Assembly: GCF_021129155.1 (NCBI RefSeq)
Contig: NZ_JAJOMC010000010.1
Coordinates: forward strand, 40,812-104,811
Direction: 5' to 3'
From: Arthrobacter sp. AK04
Lineage (GTDB): Bacteria; Actinomycetota; Actinomycetes; Actinomycetales; Micrococcaceae
DNA length: 64,000 nucleotides
Both the position numbers and the translations under genes were made by a program. Numbering within the stretch: the first letter of the stretch is position 1; each line of letters begins with the position of its first letter. The notes under the pieces are model-generated. The model made no database searches. It was not told where the DNA came from and worked only from the letters and a program-made list of their open reading frames with translations. Below are positions 33,195 to 41,254 of the stretch, in pieces.

Positions 33195-33559
33195 GGGCGT
33201 CCGCTGGCGCGGCCGGCTGTGGGGTCCAGTGCCGGCTCCGCAGGGCTCCGCCGTCCCTGGCCCTGTGTTGTCTGCGACGCTTTTTGGCTGCTGTCCTGAC
33301 GGATTGTACGTGCCCGTTCCGGCCCCTCTAGCCCCTCCTGCGTCGGGGCCTGCGCCCCGGAAATTCTTCTCCGGCGCTCCTTCGTCGCTTATTTCCATTC
33401 GAAGATTTTCCGGGTCTTGCCCTCACGGGTAGACGGGCCTGCACCGGCACAGCTCCGCAAGCTTCGCCAGCAGCCAAAACAACGGGGGGAGAGGGGACGC
33501 TGGCCGGTCACCTGAGCCGCCCCACCCACCACCCCTTTCGGCAAAAAAGGAGCAACACC
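33195..33559. repeat. Copy 2 of the ~365-bp repeated gene leader
   Basis: Nearly identical to copy 3 over most of its length and similar to copy 1. It ends with CCTTTCGGCAAAAAAGGAGC and CAACACC directly before the ATG at 33560 of the DUF4192 gene. Confidence 0.9.
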
Positions 33560-34573
33560 ATGAACGACTTCATCAAATTCACCGGCCCGGCCGACGTCCT
33601 GGCTTTCATTCCGCACACGCTGGGGCAGACCCCCACGGAGTCCTTTGTCGCCCTGACCATGCAGGGCAACAAGATCGGCGCGACCCTGCGGGTGGATGCC
33701 CCGTTCGGGCAGGATCCCGTTGGTTACGCCCAAACCATCGTCAGCTACCTGACCGCTGACGATGCCGCCACCGGCAGCCTGCTGGTCATCTACACCGATG
33801 AGAGCACGACCGACGGCAGCAGCCCCTACGCCGGGCACGTGCAGGCACTGCGCACCGAACTGGAAACTGCCGGAATGCCCCTGCAGGACGCATGGCTGGT
33901 GACCTCTGAATTGTGGCGGAACTACCACTGCACGGATACCGGCTGCTGCCCCGACCAGCCGCTGGATGCGATCACCACCAGCAACGGCAACGCCGCCCTG
34001 ATTTACCGGGGGAGCGCCGTGACTGGCTTCATCGCCCCGGCACCCTTCACTGGAGACGAGACGGCCCGCGAGGCTATCACCGCGCACAAGCCCGACGGCT
34101 GGCCCGAAGACCTCGAAGCCAGCCGTGCTGCCTGGGCCAAGGTGCTGAAGGACCCCAAGAGCCTGACGACCGAGACCGCGCACCAGCTGGCAGGAGCGTT
34201 GCAGCACCCCACCATCCGGGACTACATGATGGGCGACATCGTCCCGCACGCGCCCGAGCAGTTCACCTCCGTCATGCTTGGTGTGTTTCTCGCCCGCCCC
34301 GACTGGGCGCGCGTGGACACGGCGCAGGAAGTCGCGTTCGAGCTGATGAAAGCCACCCCGGAAGGGCAGCGCGCCCCCATGTTGTGCCTGATCGGCTGGC
34401 TGGAATGGCTCAAAGGACAGTCCAGTTTCGCTGCCCGGTACTTCAAGCTCGCGCTGGAGGACACCGGTGGATACCGGCTGGCGGAACTGCTGGGCGAACT
34501 GGTCACCCGCGGCCTGCTGGCAGACTGCAGCCGCGATCCGAAAAAGGCCTATGACCGCCGCCTGAAGCGCTAG
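33560..34573 (+). CDS. DUF4192-domain protein
   Basis: The 337-residue protein starts MNDFIKFTGPADVLAFIPHT and has the DUF4192 signature LGQTPTESFVALTM, then a beta-alpha core (GSLLVIYTDES, LQDAWLVTSELWRNYHCTD, CCPDQPLDAI) and a helical C-terminus (ARPDWARVDTAQEVAFELMK, LIGWLEWLKGQSSFAARYFK). DUF4192 proteins are frequent in actinobacterial genomes and plasmids and have no established function; they are often near ParB-like and conjugation genes, as here. Expression depends on leader copy 2. Confidence 0.8.
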   Translation: MNDFIKFTGPADVLAFIPHTLGQTPTESFVALTMQGNKIGATLRVDAPFGQDPVGYAQTIVSYLTADDAATGSLLVIYTDESTTDGSSPYAGHVQALRTELETAGMPLQDAWLVTSELWRNYHCTDTGCCPDQPLDAITTSNGNAALIYRGSAVTGFIAPAPFTGDETAREAITAHKPDGWPEDLEASRAAWAKVLKDPKSLTTETAHQLAGALQHPTIRDYMMGDIVPHAPEQFTSVMLGVFLARPDWARVDTAQEVAFELMKATPEGQRAPMLCLIGWLEWLKGQSSFAARYFKLALEDTGGYRLAELLGELVTRGLLADCSRDPKKAYDRRLKR

Positions 34574-34580
34574 CTTCGAC

Positions 34581-34615
34581 AGGGCCGGACTCCACTACAA
34601 AAGGGGTCCGGCCCT
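34581..34615 (+). terminator. Hairpin terminator after DUF4192 gene
   Basis: AGGGCCGGAC(TCC) and (GGG)GTCCGGCCCT form a stem of at least 10 bp with an A-rich loop, eight bases after the stop at 34573. Confidence 0.75.
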
Positions 34616-34771
34616 CCTCACGGATCTTCGCCAGGTGCGCGGCGGCCTCCCCCGCTTCGCTCCGCCGGCCGCGTAAACGCTGCGCGGGCGCAGCGACTTC
34701 CAGCCCGCGCGCAGGAACTGCCGATACTGTGAAAGGACACCGCCGTCCCGTACAGCCAAGGAGTCCCGAGC

Positions 34772-34924
34772 GTGGCAGATCAATTCCGCATGACCGAAGA
34801 CGATACCGTTGCCCCGGACGCGAGCCCCCTTGAAGACATCCTGGAACTGTGCCTGCTCACCGCAGGCCCAGCCACCGGACCAGTAGACCGGCCCCGGAAA
34901 GACCACCGACACTACGAGCTGTAA
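34772..34924 (+). CDS. Small hypothetical protein, 50 residues
   Basis: It starts at GTG 34772 with AAGGAG eight bases upstream. The peptide is acidic at first (MTEDDTVAPDASPLEDILEL) and basic at the end (VDRPRKDHRHYEL). It is followed by a small structured region and a strong terminator at 34980-35010. The ribosome site and codon pattern support translation. No family recognised. Confidence 0.45.
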   Translation: MADQFRMTEDDTVAPDASPLEDILELCLLTAGPATGPVDRPRKDHRHYEL

Positions 34925-34947
34925 CCGTAAGCAGCACTGACGCTGCA

Positions 34948-35010
34948 CCACAGATTTCCTTATTGCCGAGGGAAATACAGGAAGGCCGGCACGGACAGTG
35001 CCGGCCTTCC
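34948..35010 (+). ncRNA. Candidate small structured RNA/terminator module, copy 1
   Basis: CCACAGATTTCCTTATTGCC, then GAGGGAAATACA and a terminator (GGAAGGCCGGCAC / GTGCCGGCCTTCC, 34980-35010, five-base loop). The same CCACAGATTTCCTT..TTGCCGA..GGA block followed by a different strong terminator appears at 37089-37145. The first block can form ATTTCC/GGGAAAT. It may be the 3' end of the 34772 transcript or an independent short RNA. Confidence 0.35.
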
Positions 35011-35076
35011 TTCATGCGCGCAGGCATGTAGCTGTGGACCGGGGGAGTAGGTGTTCGCCAGGGCTCACACCTACAA

Positions 35077-35445
35077 GGGCGTCCGCTGGCGCGGCCGGCT
35101 GTTGGGTCCAGTGCCGGCTCCGCAGGGCTCCGCCGTCCCTGGCCCTTTTGTGTCTACGACGTTTTGGCTGCTGTCCTGACGGATTGTACGTGCCCGTTCC
35201 GGCCCCTCTAGCCCCTGTCGTTCCTCCCGGGGCCTGCGCCCCGCAAAAGCCTTCTCCGGCGCTCCTTCGTCGCTTATTTCCTCCGAAGATTTTCCGGGTC
35301 TTGCCCTTACGGGTAGACGGGCCTGCACAGGCACAGCTCCGCAAGCTTCGCCAGCAGCCAAAACAACGGGGGGAGAGGGGAAGCTGGCCGGTCGCCTGAG
35401 CCGCCCCACCCACCAACCCTTTCGGCAAAAAAGGAGCAACACCAC
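35077..35445. repeat. Copy 3 of the ~365-bp repeated gene leader
   Basis: It begins GGGCGTCCGC and ends with CCTTTCGGCAAAAAAGGAGC and CAACACCAC before the ATG at 35446. It differs from copy 2 mainly by small indels near 35150 and 35216. Confidence 0.9.
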
Positions 35446-36798
35446 ATGAACGCAGCACCCACGCTTGAAATGCTCGACCCGGCCACCCTGACCGTCGACG
35501 TCAACGTCCGGAAGGACGCTGCCCTGACCGCTGATTTCGTTGCCAGCATCGCCGAACATGGCGTGATGGAACCGGTGATCGCCCACCGCAAGGACGACGG
35601 CACAGTGCACGTGCTGATGGGCCAGCGCCGCACCCGCGCCGCCGTGGAAGCGCAGCGGTCCCTGATCCCGGTGATGATCATCGAATCCCCGGAGGAAGCC
35701 GAACGCATCGTGACGCAGGTGGTGGAGAACATCCAGCGCGCCGAACTGACCGAAGCGGATGAGGCCGACGCCTACCACCAGCTATCCCTGATCGGTGTCT
35801 CGGCGGCCGCGATCGCGAAGAAGACCGGACGGACCAAGACGACCGTGGAGTCCGCATTGAAGGCCAAGTCCTCCGACGCGGGAGCCGCCGCCCTGGGCAA
35901 AGGATGGACCATCGAAGAAGCGCTCATCATGGCGGAGTTTGAGTCAGATGAAGAGGCCACGGCCGAGCTCGAGTCGGTCATCATGGACGAACCTGACCAG
36001 CTTCTGCACGTCGCGCAGCGGCTGCGAGACCGGCGCGAAAGCGCCGCCGCCCTTGCCGCTCTGACCGCCGAACTGGAAGCCCAGGGCAAGACCATCGTGC
36101 AGGACGCCGGACACTACGCCGACGACGACAACCTCTACGTCACCGCCGCCAAACGGGAGGACGGGGAACCAGCCACCGAGGAGGACGCCAACGCCGTTCT
36201 GATCACCACGGACTACCGGGGCCAGCACCGGACCCACGACGTGATCGCGGGGTGGAAGGAGACGGGCTTCGCCCCGAAGTACGAACGCTACGACGGCGGC
36301 CGCCCCGCGCAGAAAGGCCCCATGACCGAGGAGCAAAAGGCCGAGCGCAAAACCCTGATTGAGAACAACAAGGCGATGCTGTCCGCGCAGGTGGTACGCC
36401 GTGAATTCGTGACCGGCCTGCTGGCGAAGAAGCAGCCACCCAAGGGCTGGCAGTACTTCACCGTCCACGCGATCACCCACCACCCAGAAACGGCCAGCGG
36501 CTACGACGGCGAGGTGGCCGCTGGCATGATCGGCGCGAATGTCGACGAGGCGAAGACCTGGGCGTGGAACCCGCTCCGGACGCACGTGGCGAAATCCGCG
36601 GCACGGCCTGAATTTTCTCTGATCGCATTGATCTGCGCGGGGTATGAGAAGACGGTCGCAAAGGACTCGTGGCGGTCCCCGTCCCAGACCCACAGGGACT
36701 ACCTGAACCAACTGGTTCTTTGGGGGTACAAGGCATCCACCGTTGAACAGCTGATCATCGACAGCGGGACGCCAGAGCAAGAAACCCAAGCGGCCTAA
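35446..36798 (+). CDS. ParB/Spo0J-like protein of the plasmid
   Basis: The 450-residue protein has the ParB-N domain: LDPATLTVDVNVRKDAALTA, SIAEHGVMEPVIAHRKDDGT, then VHVLMGQRRTRAAVEAQ (the GxRR nucleotide-binding box) and VVENIQRAELTEADEADAY (the ENIQR box), followed by an HTH (LIGVSAAAIAKKTGRTKTTV). The long C-terminal part (about 200-450) is specific to this group. Such ParB-like proteins on actinobacterial plasmids can act in segregation or as CTP-dependent DNA-binding regulators; there is no adjacent ParA, in contrast to the separate parA pair at 10 kb. Translated from the leader copy 3 ribosome site. Confidence 0.8.
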   Translation: MNAAPTLEMLDPATLTVDVNVRKDAALTADFVASIAEHGVMEPVIAHRKDDGTVHVLMGQRRTRAAVEAQRSLIPVMIIESPEEAERIVTQVVENIQRAELTEADEADAYHQLSLIGVSAAAIAKKTGRTKTTVESALKAKSSDAGAAALGKGWTIEEALIMAEFESDEEATAELESVIMDEPDQLLHVAQRLRDRRESAAALAALTAELEAQGKTIVQDAGHYADDDNLYVTAAKREDGEPATEEDANAVLITTDYRGQHRTHDVIAGWKETGFAPKYERYDGGRPAQKGPMTEEQKAERKTLIENNKAMLSAQVVRREFVTGLLAKKQPPKGWQYFTVHAITHHPETASGYDGEVAAGMIGANVDEAKTWAWNPLRTHVAKSAARPEFSLIALICAGYEKTVAKDSWRSPSQTHRDYLNQLVLWGYKASTVEQLIIDSGTPEQETQAA

Positions 36799-36805
36799 CA
36801 CCAAC

Positions 36806-36838
36806 CCTTGCCGGGCGGAACACCACCGTCCGGCAAGG
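36806..36838 (+). terminator. Hairpin terminator after the ParB-like gene
   Basis: CCTTGCCGG and CCGGCAAGG form a perfect 9-bp stem with a 15-base loop, followed by TCTTTCC, eight bases after the stop. Confidence 0.65.
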
Positions 36839-36884
36839 TCTTTCCGCCAATCACCACGGCCGGGCCGGTAACCTCCCAACGTCG

Positions 36885-36939
36885 GGCGGTCCGCCGCCCG
36901 GGGCGAACCACGGCAGCCACTCACCAGCGGCGGACCGCC
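36885..36939. repeat. Inverted repeat GGCGGTCCGCCG type, copy 2
   Basis: GGCGGTCCGCCGC and GCGGCGGACCGCC form a 13-bp inverted repeat with a 29-base loop. The first 12 bases of the arm equal those at 33004. The stretch 36940-37088 has no gene that I can support. Confidence 0.55.
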
Positions 36940-37088
36940 ATTAGGCGCGGCCCGGGCAGAAGCCCACCAGGGGTGCCGCGCATACCAACGTCACGGGTAC
37001 CTAGCGTCGTCCGGGTCGCGGTGTTTAAAGGCCGCCGGCACGCGCGGGTGCCTAACCAATGCACCCTTCATGGGTACGCTAGAGTGAA

Positions 37089-37145
37089 CCACAGATTTCC
37101 TTTTGCCGAAGGACAAAAAGGACCGGAATGTTCCGGTCCTTTTTT
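37089..37145 (+). ncRNA. Candidate small structured RNA/terminator module, copy 2
   Basis: TACGCT at about 37075-37080 could be a -10 box. Downstream CCACAGATTTCCTTTTGCCG and AAGGAC precede a strong terminator AAAAAGGACCGGAA-TG-TTCCGGTCCTTTTTT (37115-37145) with a true T-tract. No open frame of note lies between the two, which suits a short RNA of roughly 60 nt. A related block is at 34948. Confidence 0.4.
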
Positions 37146-37213
37146 GTGTGCAGCGACTTTTTCAGTGGTGTCAGCGCGGCGGCTTGGGTTTCACAACAGC
37201 GTGGGTTTTAAGC

Positions 37214-37522
37214 TCACTCTTCGCTGAAGGATGTGCCGGATTCCTGGGCGGCATCCTGTTCGGATCCGGTGGAGCGCTTTATCGTCCGCCGGCGCTTTAC
37301 CGCGGAGGGTTCGAGGCCAAGTTTCTTCAGTTCCTCCGCGCTCCATCCGTCCCGGGTGGCCTGCACATAGGCGCGCTTGTCATCGCGTTCGGCCGCAACG
37401 AGCTGGTCCCTCAACTCTGTGATTCGCTGGCGGCTCTTTACCAGGGCAGTGACGGATTCAATGCGGGAGTCCAGCAGCGCGCGGGCCTGGTTTCGTGTCT
37501 GTTCAATGTCGAGGGTAGCCAT
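37214..37522 (-). CDS. Small coiled-coil-like hypothetical protein
   Basis: The 102-residue protein is highly charged and helical: MATLDIEQTRNQARALLDSR, IESVTALVKSRQRITELRDQ, LVAAERDDKRAYVQATRDGW, then SAEELKKLGLEPSAVKRRRT. The WSAEELKKLGL piece is reminiscent of a short HTH or bihelical cap. It is encoded directly after the HTH protein at 37532-37792 in the same direction, nine bases apart, so a regulator plus partner unit is possible. Confidence 0.55.
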   Translation of the reverse strand: MATLDIEQTRNQARALLDSRIESVTALVKSRQRITELRDQLVAAERDDKRAYVQATRDGWSAEELKKLGLEPSAVKRRRTIKRSTGSEQDAAQESGTSFSEE

Positions 37523-37531
37523 GGATCCAGC

Positions 37532-37792
37532 CTAACGATCATCCCGACGCCGGCTCCGCCGGACGCGCCCATTCTGGCATGACATGTCCGAGGTAGCCGG
37601 AGGATCTTGCGCCAGGAGATGGGCGTTCCGTGGATCGTTGAACCAGTCCCGCAGATAGTCGTCGGAGTAGCTGACGGTTCGTGCTGTGAATTGGAAGTAT
37701 TCGGGGCCGATGCCCCGCCGCCGCCACTGCCGGAGCTGCGTCGGGGAGACTCCGTATTGCCTGGCCACTTTGGTGGGTGAGATGAGAGCCAA
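37532..37792 (-). CDS. Small HTH DNA-binding protein
   Basis: The 86-residue protein has a MerR/excisionase-like HTH at its N-terminus: MALISPTKVARQYGVSPTQL followed by RQWRRRGIGPEYFQFTARTV, which contains the typical R/Q-rich recognition turn and the GP.Y.. wing. The basic C-terminus RRSRRRDDR may add DNA contacts. It is divergent from the mobilisation operon and might regulate it or bind at oriT. Confidence 0.65.
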   Translation of the reverse strand: MALISPTKVARQYGVSPTQLRQWRRRGIGPEYFQFTARTVSYSDDYLRDWFNDPRNAHLLAQDPPATSDMSCQNGRVRRSRRRDDR

Positions 37793-38214
37793 AACTGTAC
37801 CTTTCGCTTGCCCTATGCCGCGTTCCTTTCGGCACGTTTGCCGAAACTTGGCCGGTGAAGGAATTGGCCAGTTGGAGTAGTCGGACCGTGGAATACCGGA
37901 GCGGAGCGAGGATATGCCGCGAAAGCCGGCTGCGGAGACTTGCCAAGGAAGGACCGGGCAGTAGCCTCAACCAGCCGAAACGGAACGACGCAGTCGTTTT
38001 GAACAAGTCAGACGCGCAGCGTCCTGCAGGGCAGTGCCCAGGAACCGCCCCAAGCGCCAGACGCGGGCGGAGGTGATTTTCCGGAGCAAGCTATGCGGTT
38101 ATGTGCCGTAACCCGCGTGTTGATCCACGGCCTGCGGCCCTGGATGCGGCACACTCGTCAGTGTGGCCCGGAGATTCCGGGGCGCTGCGCTGGGCATTGG
38201 GGGAGGGGGCCGGG
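37793..38214. other. Non-coding region before mobilisation genes, likely contains oriT
   Basis: This 420-bp gap separates two divergent units, and relaxase origins usually lie here. It has several short dyads, for example GCGGTTA-TGTGCCG-TAACCCGC (about 38094-38115, one bulged base) and CCACGGCCTGCGGCCCTGG near 38128. No known nic consensus is recognisable, so this call rests on position alone. Confidence 0.35.
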
Positions 38215-38607
38215 ATGACTGAAGAGCCGAAGTCGCCGCGCCGGTTCTCCCGCCGCCGCCGCGCGAACATTGACGGTGACACCCAGTACGTGCGGGTTTC
38301 GATGTCCGAATTTGAGCGCGCGCAGTTGAAGGTGCTGGAGGAGCGGACCGGGCGCAGCCCGTCGGAGATTCTGGTTAGTGCTGCCCTGTACGCGGAGAAC
38401 TCGGAGTCGCTGGCTGAACGGCGGGCGATGGCCGTGGAATTCATTGCAGCCCGCCGGTACCTTGCTGCACTGTCGAACAACGTCAACCAGCTCGCCCGGC
38501 ACGCGAACGCCACGGACGAATTTCCCGAAGCTGCCCGCACCGCGCTGACCCGGGTACGGGCGGTCGCTGACCGGATCAATACGATGCTGGATTCGATGGT
38601 GCGCTGA
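38215..38607 (+). CDS. MobC-like relaxosome accessory protein
   Basis: With the ATG at 38215 (after GGGGGAGGGGG) the product has 130 residues. It has a basic N-terminus (PRRFSRRRRANIDGD), a ribbon-helix-helix-like block (QYVRVSMSEFERAQLKVLEE, TGRSPSEILVSAALYAE) and the MobC signature ALSNNVNQLARHANAT followed by a helical end. MobC proteins bind oriT and help the relaxase nick. The stop overlaps the relaxase ATG. Confidence 0.8.
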   Translation: MTEEPKSPRRFSRRRRANIDGDTQYVRVSMSEFERAQLKVLEERTGRSPSEILVSAALYAENSESLAERRAMAVEFIAARRYLAALSNNVNQLARHANATDEFPEAARTALTRVRAVADRINTMLDSMVR

Positions 38608-40166
38608 TGATTCCCAACATCACCAAGGGCACCCGCATGCACGGGCTCATCATGTACCTTGCCGGTCCCGGCCGGGCGAACGAACATACCGACCCGCACC
38701 TTGTCGCTGGCTCACCGTCGATCATGGCCTGGCACATCGATGACGAACTGAACGCCGATGCCGCGCAGACCATTGCCAAGGAATTGGACCGTGCCCGAAG
38801 TGTCCTGGGCGTGGAGATTCCCGGCGGTCATGTCTGGCACTGCTCGCTGTCGCTGCGCGCCGAGGAAGGCGACCTGACCGACCAGAAGTGGGCTGACATT
38901 GCGCAGGACTTCATGGACGAGATGGGGTTCACCGAAGCCAGCGGACGGGCGCCGGCCCAGTGGGTGGCGATCCGTCACGGCCACAGCAAAGCCGGAAACG
39001 ACCATATCCACATCGCTGCGTCCATGGTCCGCGAGGACGGCACGAAGTGGAGCAGCTGGCGGGACTTCCCCCGGGCACAACAAGCCGCACGGGAGCTTGA
39101 GAAAAAGTACGGCTTGGAAGAACTTTCACCCACGCATTCCATCCGCGGCCTCCGGCCGGGTGAACGTGAAGCCTCCGAGCGGCGGGGAGCCCCGGAACCG
39201 GAACGCCGGTCCCTGGAACGTAAGGTCCGTGCCTGCGCGACGGCTGCCCAGGATGAGGCCGAATTCATTCGACGCCTGCGCGGTACCGGTGCCCTGGTCA
39301 GGCCGCGGTACGCGTCCGGACGTGACGACGTCGTGGTCGGCTACAGCGTGGCAGAACGTCCCCCCAAAGGTGGCCGGCCGGTGTGGTTCGGAGGCGGTCA
39401 CCTCGCCAAAGACCTTGCCCTGCCCAAGCTGCGTGCCGAGTGGCCTGACAGCCCACAAGGTGCCGCTGAGGCGGTCGCAGAATGGCAGGCAGCTGCACGT
39501 GGACGCCGCCCGGTCGCGATCGGCCGCGAGGCCAACGAACCGGACCCGCAAATGTGGGAGCAATACAGCGACGAAGTTGCCCGGCTCCGCGAAACGCTCC
39601 ACACCGTGCCGCTAAACGATCACGCGACCTGGGCGCACGTTGCACGCGAGACATCCGGTGCGTTCGCAGCCTGGTCCACGGCGACCGAGGCAACGCCAGG
39701 ACCACTCGCAGCAGCAGCCGATGAGCTGTCTAAGACAGCGCAACTGCGTCGCTACCCGGTCCGTCCAGTCCGCAGCGCAGGACCATCTGCCCGCGGAGCC
39801 TCGCTCGTGCTCATGGCGGCTTCGATGGGTGGCACCGGAACCGCCGCGCAGGCAATCATGCTGCGCCAGCTGCTCAACGTCGCCAAGGCCGTCCACGACA
39901 TGCACAAGGCCTCAAATGATCTGCGCCGAGCACGCCAGATCAGCCACATGGTCAAGCACCACCTGAGCCAGGTCGCGGCCGCACTACCCGGCGTCCCCGC
40001 GCCCGCGCCGACAGCGGATAACGAAGCTGCCGCCGCGGTACGAGCGAGTGCAGCCGGTCAGGTTTCGGGTCGGTCCGCGGGCTCCGTGCTGTCGCCGAGC
40101 TACGTGCAGGCACGCACCCACGCGAGCACCCGAAGCGGGAGTACCCGCCCAGACATTGAGAGATAA
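38607..40166 (+). CDS. Relaxase (mobilisation nuclease)
   Basis: The 519-residue protein starts MIPNITKGTRMHGLIMYLAG. The metal-binding HxH motif is AGNDHIHIAASMVREDG (about residue 132), with VWHCSLSLRAEEG as the preceding motif block and PAQWVAIRHGHSKAG leading into it, as in Relaxase/MobA-VirD2-type nucleases. The catalytic Tyr is probably in the N-terminal LIMYLAG. The C-terminal half is helical and rich in Arg and Ala. It should nick the oriT that lies upstream. Together with MobC and the next gene it makes this region mobilisable; no coupling protein is visible in the window. Confidence 0.8.
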   Translation: MIPNITKGTRMHGLIMYLAGPGRANEHTDPHLVAGSPSIMAWHIDDELNADAAQTIAKELDRARSVLGVEIPGGHVWHCSLSLRAEEGDLTDQKWADIAQDFMDEMGFTEASGRAPAQWVAIRHGHSKAGNDHIHIAASMVREDGTKWSSWRDFPRAQQAARELEKKYGLEELSPTHSIRGLRPGEREASERRGAPEPERRSLERKVRACATAAQDEAEFIRRLRGTGALVRPRYASGRDDVVVGYSVAERPPKGGRPVWFGGGHLAKDLALPKLRAEWPDSPQGAAEAVAEWQAAARGRRPVAIGREANEPDPQMWEQYSDEVARLRETLHTVPLNDHATWAHVARETSGAFAAWSTATEATPGPLAAAADELSKTAQLRRYPVRPVRSAGPSARGASLVLMAASMGGTGTAAQAIMLRQLLNVAKAVHDMHKASNDLRRARQISHMVKHHLSQVAAALPGVPAPAPTADNEAAAAVRASAAGQVSGRSAGSVLSPSYVQARTHASTRSGSTRPDIER

Positions 40167-40183
40167 CACCAAGGAGGGGAACC

Positions 40184-41128
40184 ATGAGCGAATCTGACGG
40201 CATTGATGAGGCTCTTGAGGGAATGTCGCGCGTTGGGCTGACTGTCGCCGGCCGGCTCGGTGAGCAGCTTGCCAGGGCACGCGAGCAAGAGCTGCGCCGT
40301 GCCCAAGCGTCCGAGGAACAACAGGCCCGCGAGCTGCAGGCCCGGTTCGATGCGGAGCGGGCAGCCGCCCGCGCGCAGCTCGCCCCGGTCATGGACAACC
40401 GGTGGTGGGACACAGCCAACGGCCGCGACGTCGAAAGGGTCCATGAAGCGGCCACCGAGTGGAAAGACCACGACCCGGCGGCGCGCGACGCGGCCGACGT
40501 GATCCGTGACCAGGTGCAGCGACGCTACGGGCTAGACGTAGACAACCTCGGTGCCAATGAAGCAACGGTGGCGGAGGCCCTGGCTAAAGCCGAGCGGGAC
40601 CGCGAACAGGCAGAACAGGAACGTCGTGCTGCCCGTGACGAAAACGCCCAGGCTGTGCAACTGCTGGCCGAGGCCGACCGGGAAGACAGGAAACGCGCGG
40701 AGGCCGTTGATCGGCCCTCAAAGGAGGACTTGGACGAAGCGCTGGCCTGGCTCCGGGAGACCAAACCCATCGAGGCACACAACTGGGAACAGCGACATAA
40801 TTTTGCGGACAGCGTGGCCCAGGAGAAGGACATGGAGAGGCGGTTGATCACAGACTGGACAGCTGCTCGTGCCAATCGCCGCCCCGAGCAGTTGCGAGAC
40901 GAAGCAGGGGTCACATACGACTCAGCCGAGCGCCGACAGGAACTGGCGGCCAGCCTCGAGGGTGTTGCCGATCGTGAGGCTGTACAAGCACGCCTCAATG
41001 CCGACCAGGATCAGGGCACTCCGCCCAGTGCGGCCGTGGCTAAGGGACCGGGGCTTAACCCGAAGGCCCGCAAGACACGTGGGGCCAACGGCCAGACGAA
41101 GCTTCTTCAAAAGGGCATAAGTCGGTAG
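40184..41128 (+). CDS. Coiled-coil protein of the mobilisation operon
   Basis: The 314-residue protein is almost entirely charged and helical: LARAREQELRRAQASEEQQA, LAKAERDREQAEQERRAARD, EDRKRAEAVDRPSKEDLDEA. It carries a Trp-containing middle (VMDNRWWDTANGRDVERVHE). It starts 17 bp after the relaxase stop with AAGGAGGGG upstream. Proteins like this follow relaxase genes on related actinobacterial plasmids; they may organise the relaxosome or link it to the coupling protein. No catalytic motif is present. Confidence 0.6.
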   Translation: MSESDGIDEALEGMSRVGLTVAGRLGEQLARAREQELRRAQASEEQQARELQARFDAERAAARAQLAPVMDNRWWDTANGRDVERVHEAATEWKDHDPAARDAADVIRDQVQRRYGLDVDNLGANEATVAEALAKAERDREQAEQERRAARDENAQAVQLLAEADREDRKRAEAVDRPSKEDLDEALAWLRETKPIEAHNWEQRHNFADSVAQEKDMERRLITDWTAARANRRPEQLRDEAGVTYDSAERRQELAASLEGVADREAVQARLNADQDQGTPPSAAVAKGPGLNPKARKTRGANGQTKLLQKGISR

Positions 41129-41141
41129 ATTGCCTGCACGC

Positions 41142-41202
41142 AAAACTGCTCCCCGGAAGTTGTCACTGAATTTCTCAGCCCAACTTCCGGGGGAGCAGTT
41201 CA
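41142..41202 (-). mobile_element. Solitary copy of the IS3-element left-end palindrome
   Basis: On the minus strand it reads TGAACTGCTCCCCCGGAAGT, then TGGGCTGAGAAATTCAGTG, then ACAACTTCCGGGGAGCAGTT. The left end of the IS3 element at 62112-62170 has the same order: TGAACTGCTCCCCGAAAGTT, GGACTGAAAATTCAGT, and CGGGGAGCAGTTTCA. Here both arms are better paired (19-bp stem). No transposase gene adjoins it, so it is a relic or a MITE-like unit. It could also serve as terminator for the mobilisation operon. Confidence 0.65.
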
Positions 41203-41254
41203 AACGCGTGCAGTGCCCTTCTCGGTGCCTGTCTTGCGCGACAGTTAGCGTTGG

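Noticed and set aside
33389..34249. 286-codon minus-strand frame antisense to the DUF4192 gene
   Set aside because: Plus-strand DUF4192 has a ribosome site and family motifs; the antisense frame is a codon-bias shadow.
31744..35445. Riboswitch of a known class in the repeated leaders
   Set aside because: No known aptamer core was recognisable, and the three downstream genes share no metabolic theme.
35944..36924. 326-codon minus-strand frame antisense to the ParB-like gene
   Set aside because: Low-complexity Arg/Gly/Val composition typical of antisense frames; the sense gene has clear ParB motifs.
38101..38214. N-terminal extension of the MobC-like protein from 38101
   Set aside because: The extension is Pro/Arg-rich and lacks a ribosome site; ATG 38215 follows a strong purine-rich site and gives the usual MobC length.
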